A stretch of DNA of 64,000 bases from Antedon mediterranea (taxonomy: Eukaryota > Echinodermata > Crinoidea > Comatulida > Antedonidae): positions 14,684,932 through 14,748,931 of the forward strand of contig NC_092679.1 in assembly GCF_964355755.1 (NCBI RefSeq), written 5' to 3'. Numbering within the stretch: the first letter of the stretch is position 1; every line of letters begins with the position of its first letter. The translations under genes were made by a program, and so were the position numbers. The notes under the pieces are model-generated. The model ran no database searches and was not told the origin of the DNA. It was given only the letters and a program-made list of their open reading frames with translations. Shown piece after piece: positions 21,969-33,894 of this stretch.

Positions 21969-21972
21969 TTAA

Positions 21973-22519
21973 AGATGCATTGTCCCTTGAAACACAAAAA
22001 AATGAAGGTCAAAATATTATAAATTTAAATTGGCCATATCAAAGTAATATTAAAGTTATTCACTTTAAGTCGAAAATTCAAGCCAAAAGCAACAAGTTTA
22101 CGTAATTAATAGGTAAATTAGTTTATTTGTTTGTTTCTTCTGGAAAATCGTTGCAAGCGAAAGTAAACAAAGATTTCAAACCACGAGTACGCATTATACA
22201 TATGCTAATTACAATTGTTTACAACTCGTCACGGTTGAGAAGGTATTTTCACACAGATCGTGAGGAAGTTTTATGATTATGCATACAGAGTAGCCAAACA
22301 AGCGCGTTTCATTATGGGATATGTTTTCAAATAACTTTGACTTCCAGTCAAAGTTATTTTTTTAACAAAAAAACGTCTGTATTTCAGTTAATTTATTTTT
22401 TTTTGCGATAAATTTTTGGTGATAGTTAATAACTATTATGATACTTCAAAATGACCCACCTTTTTTCGAAGTCTGTTATTTTTTATTTTTTTGGAATTAG
22501 TCAAAGGGACAATACATCT
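21973..22519. mobile_element. TTAA-flanked non-autonomous DNA transposon (547 bp)
   Basis: Ends AGATGCATTGTCCCTTG and CAAAGGGACAATACATCT are inverted repeats, each flanked by TTAA (21969-21972, 22520-22523). TTAA duplications occur in piggyBac and Kolobok transposons; the ends do not begin CCC, so Kolobok-like is favoured. There is no transposase. A 538-bp relative in the opposite orientation is at 57428-57965. Confidence 0.82.
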
Positions 22520-22523
22520 TTAA

Positions 22524-23534
22524 ATTGTATGTGGTTAGAAAAATCAATAACATAATTGTAAGGTATACCAGAGTATACACAATAGCATATGAGAGACATT
22601 GGTAGAGACCTGTCTGTGCATATTGCTTCCTTTAGCAAAATACTGTTAATCTCATTGCTTCGTCCATTTAAATGGGATGAAAACCATTTGTAACAATGAA
22701 CTTTGTACACTATTTCAATTATTATTATCCATAAAAAATACAAAGTCTGAGATAACTTTGTCTCAGAAAATGAAGTTTAAAATATATAAATTATGAAATT
22801 TATATTTTAAAAAATATTATAAATAAATTTACTACTTTCCTAATTTCCACAACATAAGTCCAGACAATTGTGTCATACAACATATTCAATATGTTTGAAA
22901 AAGCACATTTTATCCTTGGAAATGAAAATGATACTTATAACAATATTATAATTTCCAAAATAGACTTTTTACTTTTGTAAATCATTAAGTAAAACACTGT
23001 GGAAAATCTTTATTGATTGATGACTCGATTCCATAAGTAAGTTTTGTATTGTGTTCTTTATAAGTTTAATCTTACAGTACATACTGTAATTAGTTTTTTG
23101 ATTTATTTTTATTACTTTTTAGTTACTTTTGTATATTTATTGTCGTTTTAAAGTTTTGTTTTGATCTTGACTGCACCATTTGATAAGTGTGCCACCCTTA
23201 TAAAGAAGTCATTATTCAAATAAAGATTATTATATATTATTATACCATAATTAATCTGAATTATTCACGATTTCTGCCCGAGTTTTTGTTTGTTTATTGC
23301 ATATCATCGCAGCTGAAGCTTAATTATAAGACATTTACATTAAAATAAATAAAATCGAGGATAAAAAGTACCAAAAAAAACAACAACAACAACAACAGAA
23401 ACAGAGAAACATATGGAATATACACAATACAATAGGTAAATATAGTACAAACACAAAGTTAGACAAGTTTTAAAAAAAATGCTTATACAGTATTGATAGT
23501 TATACATGGTATAGTAATAGAAACTTTGGAAATG
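22524..23534. other. Intergenic AT-rich DNA
   Basis: No gene is supported. A (CAA)n-like run occurs at about 23380-23397. Confidence 0.35.
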
Positions 23535-23700
23535 TAGTGGAGCTGTAGCTTGATGGTTAACATGCTTGCCTTCCAATCTCAAGGTCCAGGGTTCAATCCT
23601 GACCTAGCGACAGGGTTTAGTAACTCATGACTCTTTCAACTCCACTCCCTAAACCTCAAATGAGACTTGGTTTATAAGCAAGATAAATTAAAATTTGTTT
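23535..23700 (+). mobile_element. Second tRNA-derived SINE family (source of the 68-bp minisatellite)
   Basis: The head GTGGAGCTGTAGCTTGATGG, TTAACATGCTTGCCTTCCAA and B-box-like GGGTTCAATCCTGACC is followed by a short body (actctttcaactccactcccta, then cctcaaatgagacttgg). A minus-strand copy is at 35985-36130, and a minus-strand fragment has been amplified at 37845-38932. Confidence 0.65.
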
Positions 23701-24426
23701 TGACGGTTTCTGAATCATTGGTTTGATATAAAGAATTTTATATACATTGTTAATTACAAACCAGATGAACATTTACAATCAAATTATAGAATAGTTTATC
23801 CATTCTGTAATTGGCAAGTTACTTGTTGGATGTGTATGATATAAAACATTTTAAAAATAAGATAGGAAATAAGTTAGCACTTCATACTTTTATACCCTCA
23901 TCCCTAACCCCTCTAAACCACAATTCCAAAATCTTTGATGAAATGAAAATAAACAAATGTTCAGACTCGTGGCTTAACGGTACCTGCGCATAAAGTCAAA
24001 GGTCAGATTAAAAATATCTTCTTTGAATCTATCAGTAATTTTGACCAATAATTTCAACTTTTGTGAGTCTAAACGACCGTAGTCTACTTGATTGTCATTA
24101 TCTCACGCTATTTGTCTTCGGTAGATACTCTCTTTCAGTGTGTATACTTTATTTTTGGTTGTTGATATTTCCTATCCAGGTAAATATTTGGTAAGCCAAC
24201 AATTAAAAAAAAATAATAATAATGGTCTTATATAGCACCTAATGCAATGTTTCTAAGAACACAAAAATGATACATAAAATATCCTAAAATAACCAAAAAA
24301 GAAAGAAAAGCAGAGGAACCATTTACACACCGCTCCGTTGTCCAGCACTTAAAGCCTTACAAGGACTACAAAATATGTTGCATAAGTTAAAAAACAGATA
24401 CAGTATCTCTGTGAAAACATGGTGAA

Positions 24427-27400
24427 TTAAAATATACTTTCCACATCTAACTGACCCATTTTAATAGAATTTTGCCGTCTTTTTTTCACACTTATTCGAT
24501 CGAGGCATTGAACAATGATGCTTGCACAGATGTGGGTACTGCCAGCAAAGTAAAAAGACACATCATAGTTGTTGGTATAATCATACAGCCAACCTTTGAA
24601 AAATGATACAATTGATTACACTACAATAATTCAATTACATTCGATTATATTACAGTAATTTTTATTACAGTAAGCAAATCGTCACCTAAATAGGTGCTTG
24701 TCATTTGATTGGATGATTAATCCCTTTGTGGACCCACGGCTTATTTAAAAACACCATTTTGTTTAAAATCTCATTCACACTGGACATTTTTTGGTCAAAC
24801 TAAGCAACTGGTCAGTTTTCAAGCATGTTTTAGTTAGGTTTACAGTGAAATTCACTCAGGAAGAATGACCAAGTTATTTCAATGAGCTAAAAATCATATG
24901 CAACCATGTAGATCGGTTTAATTTACAGTAACAGCACAGCATTTTCTATAGTTGATTTTACAACTCTTGGTTAGTTAGGTGGTACCTTTATTTTTGGTAA
25001 AAACAATGCAATGTATATGACTGGAAGATTTAAATAGGCTGAACAAAACAGATTAAATTTACTGAATAAAGTCCAGTGAAAAAACCTCATTCACACTGGA
25101 CCTTTCTTAGTCAGACTAACCAAGAGGTCTATCCACCTTCCTCAACATACTGTAGCTATACAGTTAGGCTTACAAAGTAAAGTCCAGTGTGAATAAAGAT
25201 CTGGTTAGGAAATAATACTCACCACTAAAGATTCCAGCTATGGTAGCCGCTATACCTAATAAGGGAAAAGTGATACCAAGTGTGGCTGATAACATCTGAT
25301 TGCCTACACATTCTCTTTCAAATGGAACAATGAGAGGGTTGTAGATTCCGTTTGCTAATCCAAATAGTATCGCAACAACTAAGAGCCATGAAAAAGAGTT
25401 TGAGACAGGACATAGAAGAGCGATAATGCCTCCTAAAAACAATGCAAAAGTCATTAAGGTATTTACGGAGAAGAACTTATCCACAAAAAATCCATGACAA
25501 ATCCTTGAGAATAGACTTGCCATTCCTAATATGGACATCAACAAAGCTGTTTTCTTTTCTGTTATTCCTGAAACTGTGGCCATATAAGGAAAGTGGACAA
25601 CCACTGGCAAACTTCCAAAGGCCATGAATACTTTCACCATGACAACCAGGATGCAGCAACTATCAGTAAAAACGTACCAGAACGTAGACTTCTTGATGTA
25701 TCCTTTCAATAATGAAGAATAATTAGTTTTTTTATACTCAAAATTCTCTTTTTTCTGTTCCACGCTCATTAAAGATAAACTTATATCTTCTGCTTCATCC
25801 TTGATTTTACTGTCATATTTCTTATTGTCGCCTCTTTCATTAATTTCCTCATCTTTTTCAATTTCATTTTTATCTTTTAACTTAAGGGGGCGCATCAATC
25901 GGGCCACGACAGACATATTCAATGAAACCCCTCCTAGTATGAGAAACGTTCCTCGCCAAGTGTAGTTGTCGATTAAGACACGCAATAGAAGCGGTAAAAC
26001 CACCATTCCGACTCCAGCACCAGAGAAAACAAGTCCGTTTGCGACTGCATAACGTTTTTTGAAATAGTAAATTGGCATGACAACAGTTGGCTGGAAGGCA
26101 AGTCCATATCCAATACCTGAAATTGTAAAAAAAAAAATTCCGTTTCATTATTTTCAAGTTTTACTTCAATTTATGTACAGTGCATTGAAAGTCTGCTTAT
26201 GCACTATATAAGAATTAACTACTGAAATTTTCTATTTGCTATAGAAATTTTGTATCAGTTAAACTTTAAGACTGTACATATGATTGTAATAAATTACCAG
26301 TCCTTAACAATACAGTAACATCTAAGTATCTACATGAACATTCTAGAATAAGATATTTTGATTTAAGAAACCATGTATAATTAATATAAGAACAATCAGG
26401 AGAATCCCAGAAGTGCTATTAATAGAAACTATAATCCAATAGAATAAGAAGTATAAACGATCTAGAAGGATAGGAACATCTTGTATATAAAGGGATGTAA
26501 AACTATTGTAAGGTTGTTGGATATTCAATTGTAAAAGTTATTGTGAAGCTGTTGTTTAAAGTGCTTACTGGATTGTTGAAAGTTGAAGTTGATTGAAATT
26601 AAAGCTTTTTTTTTAGTTTTGTGTGTATACATTTATGTCACAAGGGAGTTCCTAAAGTATTTTCAACCGCTCGGAAGCATACGTAAAGGGAGTTCGTGAC
26701 AATGATACATAATACAATTTAAATTTTTTTTTTTTTACCTTTTCACGCAAGCTGTTAAAGTGAGTGCGATGCATGTTGGGATTTATAGCGGGCTACTAAA
26801 ATTATTAGAATCAACTTATTTACTTTAAAAATATTTTTAAATATCGCAATAGGTCCATGGATAGTAATGTGAGATAATATGAATGTGAATAAAAGTGGTG
26901 TTTGCGCCACAAAAGAGAAAAAAAAAAAAAATAAGGTCCATGGATAGTATTTGTTTTTACATAAAATTTAGTGTGACCTTATATTAAGTTAAAAAAATGT
27001 AGTTCTAGTGTCTTTAATGCACAAAGCCTCTAAATGCTTTCTGTTGCAGCCAGCCAGCAATCAGCTCAGTTGTGCCTGACCTATACCAATGTACTAGGTA
27101 CCCATATTTATGCCTGTGTGTAGGCGTGCTTTTATAACTATACCTTTTGTTTGTTAACATGTTTGCTTGGCTGATTTGTTTTATTATGTAATTTAGTGAT
27201 TGATATGTGTTATCCTTTGTTACAATTCTCTTCACCTGATGATGGGCTATACTGTATGCCTGAAACATGTCATGTTAATATTTATATTGAGGCGGTTAAT
27301 TCAACTTGTTTGGGTGTATAAATATATATATATATATATAAATCAAAGAGCTGCATAGGCAGGATATAGAAAAAAATCAAGATCAAATAAGTTAAAACTG

Positions 27401-28806
27401 CCTCAATATAGATTTATTTTAACGACATGTTTCGGGCATAGCCCATCATCAGGTGAAAAGAATTGTAACAAAGGATAACATATATAAGTCACAAAATTAC
27501 ATAATAAAACAAATCAACCAATCAAAGATGTTAACAAACAAAAGGCATAGTTATAAAGGCACGCCTCCAAAAGCTATGGTGTACAAAGCAGGAATGGTTG
27601 CTTATAAAGCAGGAAATTTAAAACAAAGACAAAAGCTTCAAGTGTAAATAATTGTTAATATGAGAATATTTATTATATATATATATATATACAATTTATA
27701 ATTATGTTTTTGCTTTTCATTATTCTGGTAAGAAAACTGTAAAAAGGTTGGAAAATCGAGACTATTTAATTCATTTATCAAGTTGAGAACATAAATAGGA
27801 ATTAATATTCAATTCAGACGATGGCTATCCCATGACTCACCTGTAAGTAAACTGAACGAAAGATACAAATGGTAAATTTGTGTTGAAAAAGATGCCAATA
27901 TACATCCAGCTGACGCAATTAATCCACCGAAAAACATTACAATACGCTCTCCATATCGTCTGCTTAAATATGATGCCAAAAAATCTAAAATTAAAATAAA
28001 CTCCTATAACTTTATTTATTTCATTAAATTGTAATATTTGTGTCAGTATATTATATAGAAATTACAGTCATTGTACTGTGATTTAGGAAGCTTTTGATTT
28101 GCAACAATTGGCGACATAGGAAAAATTTACGTCATTTGATGTGTCATTGTTCATTGCATGGACCTAGAAGACACCAAAACTGTGTCGAGGTGGAAAGCAA
28201 GAAAGCATGTTCCTCACATGTACAATGAATTTATTACGTTGTTTGTTATCACAAAGCTTCATATATGAACTAGACACAACTAGCTTATGTACTCAGTACG
28301 TGCTAGATTTCTAGTCAAATGATAAGCCATCATTTAACTACATACATGCCAACACACATACTGTAGGCACCAAACGCGATACCGCTTGTGACGTCACATT
28401 GAGCTCCTTATCTCTCTCAATAATGGATTGAGGGTGCTGTTGACAAACCACCTCTCGTTTTTTTACCTTAACAGATTGACTGTATATAGGCCTATACAGA
28501 TATAATTCCTTTTCTGTTTTTGTTATGGCTAATATAGAATAATAATAAAAGTAATTAGTAATTGAAATAAAACTGTAACTTACTTGTCATCAACACTATG
28601 GTGGGAAATAAGGAGATAGCACCTGCGACTATGGACGTACTCTGGCCTAGGTCATTCTTCCAGTTTGCCAGATAAATACCTGATCCGTTCATGAATCCAA
28701 CTATCAGTATCATATTAAAGAAGGCGCCCATGACTACGATCCACCCCCATCCTCCATCAAGATTCTTAGAGGAAGAGCCATATTTTTCTTGACCTTCGAC
28801 CTTCAT
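24427..28806 (-). CDS. Monocarboxylate-transporter-like MFS protein (SLC16 family), complete, 4 exons, 475 aa
   Basis: Twelve-helix major facilitator, plasma-membrane carrier for monocarboxylates or related solutes. Exons (minus): 28584-28806, 27841-27984, 25223-26116, 24427-24593, with matching phases. The start MKVEGQEKYGSSSKNL leads into DGGWGWIVV, the SLC16 signature before helix 1, and MPIYYFKKRYAVANGLVFSG, the second conserved motif in helix 5. A charged cytosolic loop of about 75 residues (KDKNEIEKDEEINERGDNKK onwards) separates the N and C halves. It ends VKKRRQNSIKMGQLDVESIF and TAA at 24427-24429. An alternative in-frame upstream Met exists (to 28839), but the one chosen fits the family. 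Substrate cannot be deduced; the loop and short tail suggest the MCT9/12/13/14-like group rather than MCT1-4 (inference). Intron 2 carries an inverted Penelope-like repeat pair. Confidence 0.93.
27013..27312 (+). mobile_element. Penelope-like element terminal fragment with hammerhead-like core (left arm)
   Basis: Contains CCTGATGATGGGCTATACTG followed by TATGCCTGAAACATGTCATG (27235-27274): a CTGATGA box, a short GGGC...GCCT hairpin and GAAAC, then ATGTC. This is the order of hammerhead ribozyme cores carried by Penelope-like retroelements. The segment is repeated inverted at 27383-27600. Confidence 0.55.
27383..27600 (-). mobile_element. Penelope-like element terminal fragment with hammerhead-like core (right arm)
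   Basis: On the minus strand, positions 27424-27455 read CACCTGATGATGGGCTATGC then CCGAAACATGTC. The GGGC/GCCC stem is perfect here, with a 3-nt loop, unlike the left arm. The two arms share about 190 bp in inverse and are separated by about 70 bp with an (AT)n run at 27325. Confidence 0.55.
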
Positions 28807-29298
28807 TCCTATGCTGTGTATATGAATACAATAAACCAAGACAAGGTAGTTATATTGCCATTTATTTATCTGAAAATATTTGTTTCAAAACTACCACAGG
28901 ACAAGACAAACAGAAAAGTAAGTCTTTAAATAATATGCTCATTTTATAGCAAAGGATTAGGCAATAACCATATCGTGAGAATATCTAATTATAATTAAAA
29001 TTAATTGTTCTAAAAACAATATGATAATTGGAATAATTATGTATGCATAACTTATTAATAATTTAATAATTGGTTTAACATTTAAACTTGTCTGTCTGTA
29101 AATCATAATTATTTTGCATATTTAGTATAATATACACATTTCAACAATGGTTATCAAAATTCATTATTGTACCTGCATATAAAAAGGATAATTGTATCAA
29201 TAGAACAAACATTACAGACAAATATGGATTATTAAAATGCTATTAATAATTATACAGGTACTGTAGAATATCAAACAGTAAGGGGCTTTGAGATCCAA

Positions 29299-29470
29299 CC
29301 AAATGTCCCCTTAATAGAGGTGTCTCACCAAATGTCCCCTTAATAGAGGTGTCTCACCAAATGTCCCCTTAATAGAGGTGTCTCACCAAATGTCCCCTTA
29401 ATAGGTGTCTCACCAAATGTCCCCTTAATAGAGGTGTCTCACCAAATGTCCCCTTAATAGAGGTGTCTCC
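29299..29470 (+). repeat. 29-bp tandem repeat, about six copies
   Basis: Unit ccaaatgtccccttaataga plus ggtgtctca repeats from 29299 with a 29-bp step; one unit lacks two bases. Degenerate single versions of 'gtcccnttaataggggtgtcc' occur at 29535, 54292 and 56385, so the unit probably came from a dispersed repeat. Confidence 0.85.
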
Positions 29471-29783
29471 TGAATAGGTTTTTTTTGTAGTGTTAAAACA
29501 TACATTATATTCATTCTTATTCATTTCATAGGAAAGTGACCCCTGAATAGGTGTCCCAAATAAATCGGTTACTACTGTATTAGTCTAATGGAACACATGT
29601 TTGACTTAAATGAACAGACTTTCTAGATACATTTTTCCATTACCTGATGATATGGACTTCAACTCTGATTTTCTTCTTTTTTCCATCTTTACCATACTGT
29701 AACAATTACTGTACTTGATTTTCTTGTAGAAAAGTAAGGTACAAAATTTCAGGTCAGGTTATTTTTATTTCAAGTCTATGAAC

Positions 29784-31091
29784 CAGGGGCGGACCCAGGG
29801 TTGTTGCCCTAGTGGCCCGGGCAACACCCTTAATTTCATACTAAATGTTGTTTTGCCACTAAATTAAAATTTCATCGTATACAATATCCATATTATTTAT
29901 ACGTTATAGAACTCCAGTCTGGAAGAGAATATTTGTAAATTAGCAGAATGCACATCAGACACCAATAGGCCAACTATACCGCGCAGATAGATACGTTTCT
30001 GAGCATGCGCAGAATGAATTTCTGATTGGCTAGTTGCTTGTTGTGCTCCTGATGATTGAGAGGTACGAAACGAGGCCAACACAAACTATGTTCTAGAGTA
30101 CTAGACTTGCTCCAAGTCTGTATTTATGGTCTTTTTTATGTCATTCCACACGTCGTCGTTTTGATTTTTGTCTGAAAGTATCCAAACTCAAGTAATACAC
30201 GTATGAAACGCCATATGTGCAAAAATATTTATATTTTTACTAATATTAAGACAAAACTCCGTCTGGAGCCCAGACTAACTGTGTTCGGAAAAAACCCGTC
30301 ATATGGGTCGTTGATTTATACATAATTATTGCGTTTTTTCAAGCCAAATCATAATTTTGCGTATAGTTTTGTTTTCCGTGTAGTGCCCTATTTATCTTAT
30401 TTCCGTACGTATACGTCCGTAATAATTAAGCCGAATGTTCGTAGTAACAGAGAATTATACCGGTACACTTACAGAGTTGTAGGGCATTTTATCATTGTTG
30501 ATGTTAGCTTAATTGTTAAAATTGCTAAAAGAAGTAACGCTGGCGCCAACGAATTTAACGACCTTCACAACCAAAATATTTCTTTGTAACAAAATTTGTT
30601 TTTAAATGGAACGCTACAAAAATAATCCTCCTCTTCATCAGTGCATGAATATACCTAATTAATAACCAGACAAGAACGTATCTTTGTTACGTTTTACTAT
30701 CAATCCATTCCATATCACGCATATATAAGTATAATATAATATATATATAATAATAACATTTTGATTGAATAGTGAGGGATTAGTTACAGTGTTGACCTTA
30801 AATAAACCATTGGTAATTTACTGAAAATCCAAAATGAACTTGTTGTTAGTCGTGTATGTTTTATTACCGGCGGAATAATATAGGCTACAATCCTCTGTTT
30901 GCTAGCGCACTATAGAGTGAGTGACATTTCCGGCGAACTAGAGGTGCAATTTATCATGAATTTTACGTGCGAGAATACCATTTGCGGCCATCTAGAGGTG
31001 TCATTTAATAATTTGCTTACTCAAATTCTCAGTGTCTACAGCCCTGTAGTCTTTGGGCAACCCTCTTTAAATAGTCCTGCGACCGCCCCTG
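29784..31091. mobile_element. Non-autonomous DNA transposon with CAGGGGCGG ends, 1308 bp, 5-bp TSD
   Basis: The left end CAGGGGCGGACCCAGGG and right end (inverse) CAGGGGCGGTCGCAGGAC are flanked by TGAAC on both sides (29779-29783, 31092-31096). CAGGGGCGG-type ends resemble hAT-related elements, but the duplication is 5 bp. No transposase is recognised. The right part (about 30890-31060) shares an internal segment with the hAT-like element at 3266-4098. Confidence 0.78.
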
Positions 31092-31597
31092 TGAACACAT
31101 ACAATTACATATTATTGCTAGTTATTTATTAATGTTAGGAAGTTATGTCTTGCTCATAGTTCATAGGTCAAAGTTCACTCTCTCTCTCCTTCATAAAGCA
31201 TTGAGCAATTGTATGTCAACAATCAATTTCCTCTTGCAGGAGAAACTAATTATTCAAACAGTTTTGCTTCTCGCCAGAAGTAAAAAAAAAGAAACAAGAA
31301 TTATAATGGACAAAGATCAGTAAGAAAACGTACCCAGGTTTGTGGGAAAATGACTAATAATTTCAATATCAGTTGGAGAGTTCAAAAGTTAATAAGTTAA
31401 TTTTCATTCTTTGTTTAAAGTTGGCAAAAAGGAAATTGTATTTGTACTGCTCCATCAACCATATGATATTTTTCTGACATAAACTGCAATAAGAAAATAA
31501 ATAATTAAGAAATAAAAGTTGGACAAAGAAAAAGGAATGTTTAATAATTATAAAAATAGCAGAATTTAAATCTCTTATGATGGTGATCAAAACAATA

Positions 31598-31735
31598 TAG
31601 ACTTAGCCTGTCTACACTATCAAACAAGTTTGATAAAAAGTGTGCCCAAATATAGTAGTGACATCATGTCTATATATGGGCACATCACATTTCTTTGTCA
31701 CATAAAGGTTGATGGTGTAGACAAAGCTTTAAGCT
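31598..31735. mobile_element. Palindromic MITE copy
   Basis: Ends CTGTCTACACTATCAAAC and GGTGTAGACAAAGCTTTAA with GTGCCCAAATATAGTAG and TATATGGGCACATCACA inside. It directly abuts the Harbinger-like MITE at 31736. Confidence 0.68.
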
Positions 31736-32108
31736 GATTTTCCACTAGGCGAATTTGTTCGCGCGAATCGAAAACGTCATGCTCTGCGCATGCGTATTCA
31801 AGTTTCTGTCTGTCATACTCCCTTCTGCGACGAATTCTAGTTCCTTGATTTTTCGCTGCAGCGAAATTTACTAGTTCGAATTGTTTCTACTTTTTGCGAA
31901 GCGAAATATTGCGCAACCAATCAGAGCTCAGTAAATGAGTTATGATGCTTTCATGAGCAGTCATGCGAATCGAAATGCTCAGCAACCACGCGAGGAACAT
32001 GAACGTCGCAGCTATTCGCTTATGTAGTGGAAAGAGAGTAGGCGATTTTTTTCTCTTCGAAACGTTGGATTCGCGCGAACAAATTCGCCTAGTGGAAAAT
32101 CAACTTTA
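31736..32108. mobile_element. Harbinger-like MITE with about 36-bp terminal inverted repeats
   Basis: Left AGCTGATTTTCCACTAGGCG then AATTTGTTCGCGCGAATC; right end inverse AGTTGATTTTCCACTAGGCG then AATTTGTTCGCGCGAATC. TTA flanks both ends, matching the 3-bp TWA target duplications of PIF/Harbinger elements. It has GC-rich subterminal CGCG and GCGAAGCGAAA motifs and no ORF. Confidence 0.72.
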
Positions 32109-32369
32109 TGCTGAGTAGTCTTCTGGGCTACTTTGGTTTTGGATGAGACCTTTCCACAAAAACAATATAGAAAAAGTAAAAAAAAATGAAACTTTTATTT
32201 TCAAACTAAGGACATAATCTTATAGAGCTTATTTTTTTTACTAAGGCCTGCAAAAATGTATTAATTTGTACATTTAACCTACTGTCATACCTTTTGCATA
32301 CATTGCAATTTGCGAAAGTCTATGCATGTAGTTTAGAAATTGAAACATCTATTTCAGTTTGTAGTACTG

Positions 32370-32482
32370 CCTTAAGCTCTATCAAACTAGTTTGACAAAA
32401 AAAGTGTGATGTGCCCAAATATGGTAGTGTCGGTGATATGCCCAAATAGTGGTGATATGACATCATCATTTCTATATATGGG
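32370..32482. mobile_element. Degraded palindromic MITE copy
   Basis: Retains AGCTCTATCAAACTAGTTTG, GTGTGATGTGCCCAAATATG and a TATATGGGCAGAGAGCTTTA end. The interior is partly duplicated (gatatgcccaaatagtgg). Confidence 0.55.
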
Positions 32483-32499
32483 CAGAGAGCTTTACAATC

Positions 32500-32755
32500 C
32501 ATGCTCATCAGCATTATTATTGCAAAGTGTCTTTTCCTGGTCAGTTGCTGTTCTTTAGGAATGGCCTTCGATACTCCATCAGGAAAGCTGCTGAATCGCT
32601 CACTACATTCAAACAACTCCTCAAATCCCACCTTTTTAATTTGCACTTTCTTCAATAATCTTTTGCTTTAAAAAATGTTTTTCTGTTTATTGTTCAGCGC
32701 TTAGAAGTGCCCTACATTTTGCGCTGTATTAAATAACATTATTTTGTTGTAAGAT
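32500..32755 (+). mobile_element. LINE 3'-end remnant
   Basis: Plus-strand translation contains SIRKAAESLTTFKQLLKSHLF, a common C-terminal pattern of L2/CR1/Jockey-type LINE proteins, followed by gcgctgtattaaataac, a typical LINE 3' end. It is degenerate and has no RT domain. Confidence 0.45.
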
Positions 32756-33894
32756 AGTAGAATGGGAAATTTCATTTTGATGTGAATAAATAAAAGGGGT
32801 ATTATGCAAACTTTGCCTGGTTAAAACTGAGGCCGGAAGTGTCACCCAAATTCATCGGAAAATAAATAGTACTACTTTGGAGGCATCAAAACCATAGTTT
32901 ATTGCATTTTGAAGGAAAAAAACAATTTTCAATTTTTAAAATCATACTTTACTTTACTTGTATTTACTTTTGTTTCCCGTACGTACTTTCGTACTGATAT
33001 GGATATGGTGTGGGTTTTATATTACCTCTCACTCTGTTTTAATCATATCATGAAGCTACTATATGTAGTTCTTTCAACCAATATGGTAAATGTTTGGTTC
33101 ATATTTCATAATAATATCTACCAGAATTCTACCAGAACTAGTCTAGACTGGTGGCATGTATTGTAATTGTAATCACTCACCTCTTAGCTAATCAATAAAT
33201 AAGGTAAGTATGATATTAAATAACTCCACTCATATTTAACAGATGATTATATAATAAATAATAATAAATAATTAAACGGGATCCAAATAAACTAACTATT
33301 TTAAGTACAAAAACAGAAACCTACCATTTAAATACCAATATGGATGGATGGACGTTTGTTTGATCCATGTTTTTATGTTGTACCAAAGATATTCTTTGGT
33401 TGTACGTATTCATCCAAGCATATCTCTTTACGAAAAAATCAAGTTGAGGGGGTAATTTCATTTTCTATTTTTGTCTTTTTGACACACTGCTTTTCAACAT
33501 CTGTGCTGCCAACAGAGCAGTATAAAAAAGGCAGGAAGTCCCTGAGCCTAGCATTTATTTCTGAGGATAAAAAGTTACCAAATGTTTCTATTTGTGACTG
33601 GTATAGCCCTAGTAGAATTGTAGTTTTATTGGTTATTAATAACTAGTTTTTACTAACACATTTTGCGATTGTGGATTGAAAAACAGCACATTTTCGAAAG
33701 TGGTGTAGCCTACCCACTGTAAACCTGTGTAGTTAGTAGAGTACAGTATAGCCTAGCTAGCTAGGCCTAGAGTAGCCTGGGCTTGGCAAACAAACCAGAG
33801 AGAGGGAGTTGCTCCCTGGCCTAACTTAAGTTAAGTTAGTACTGTAGCCTAAGTAGTAGTAGGTAGGTACTACTGTTGAACTCATACTGCACAG
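32756..33894. other. VPS54 5' flank
   Basis: AT-rich with no supported gene. The last 170 bp (33735-33870) are rich in CTAGGCCTA, GCTAGC and GTAGTAGTAGG words, like the tract at 12030, and presumably include the VPS54 promoter or 5' UTR. Confidence 0.4.

Noticed and set aside
33344-33646. 100-codon plus-strand open frame upstream of VPS54
   Set aside because: No motif and no splice link with phase to VPS54 exon 1; composition is like the surrounding AT-rich DNA.
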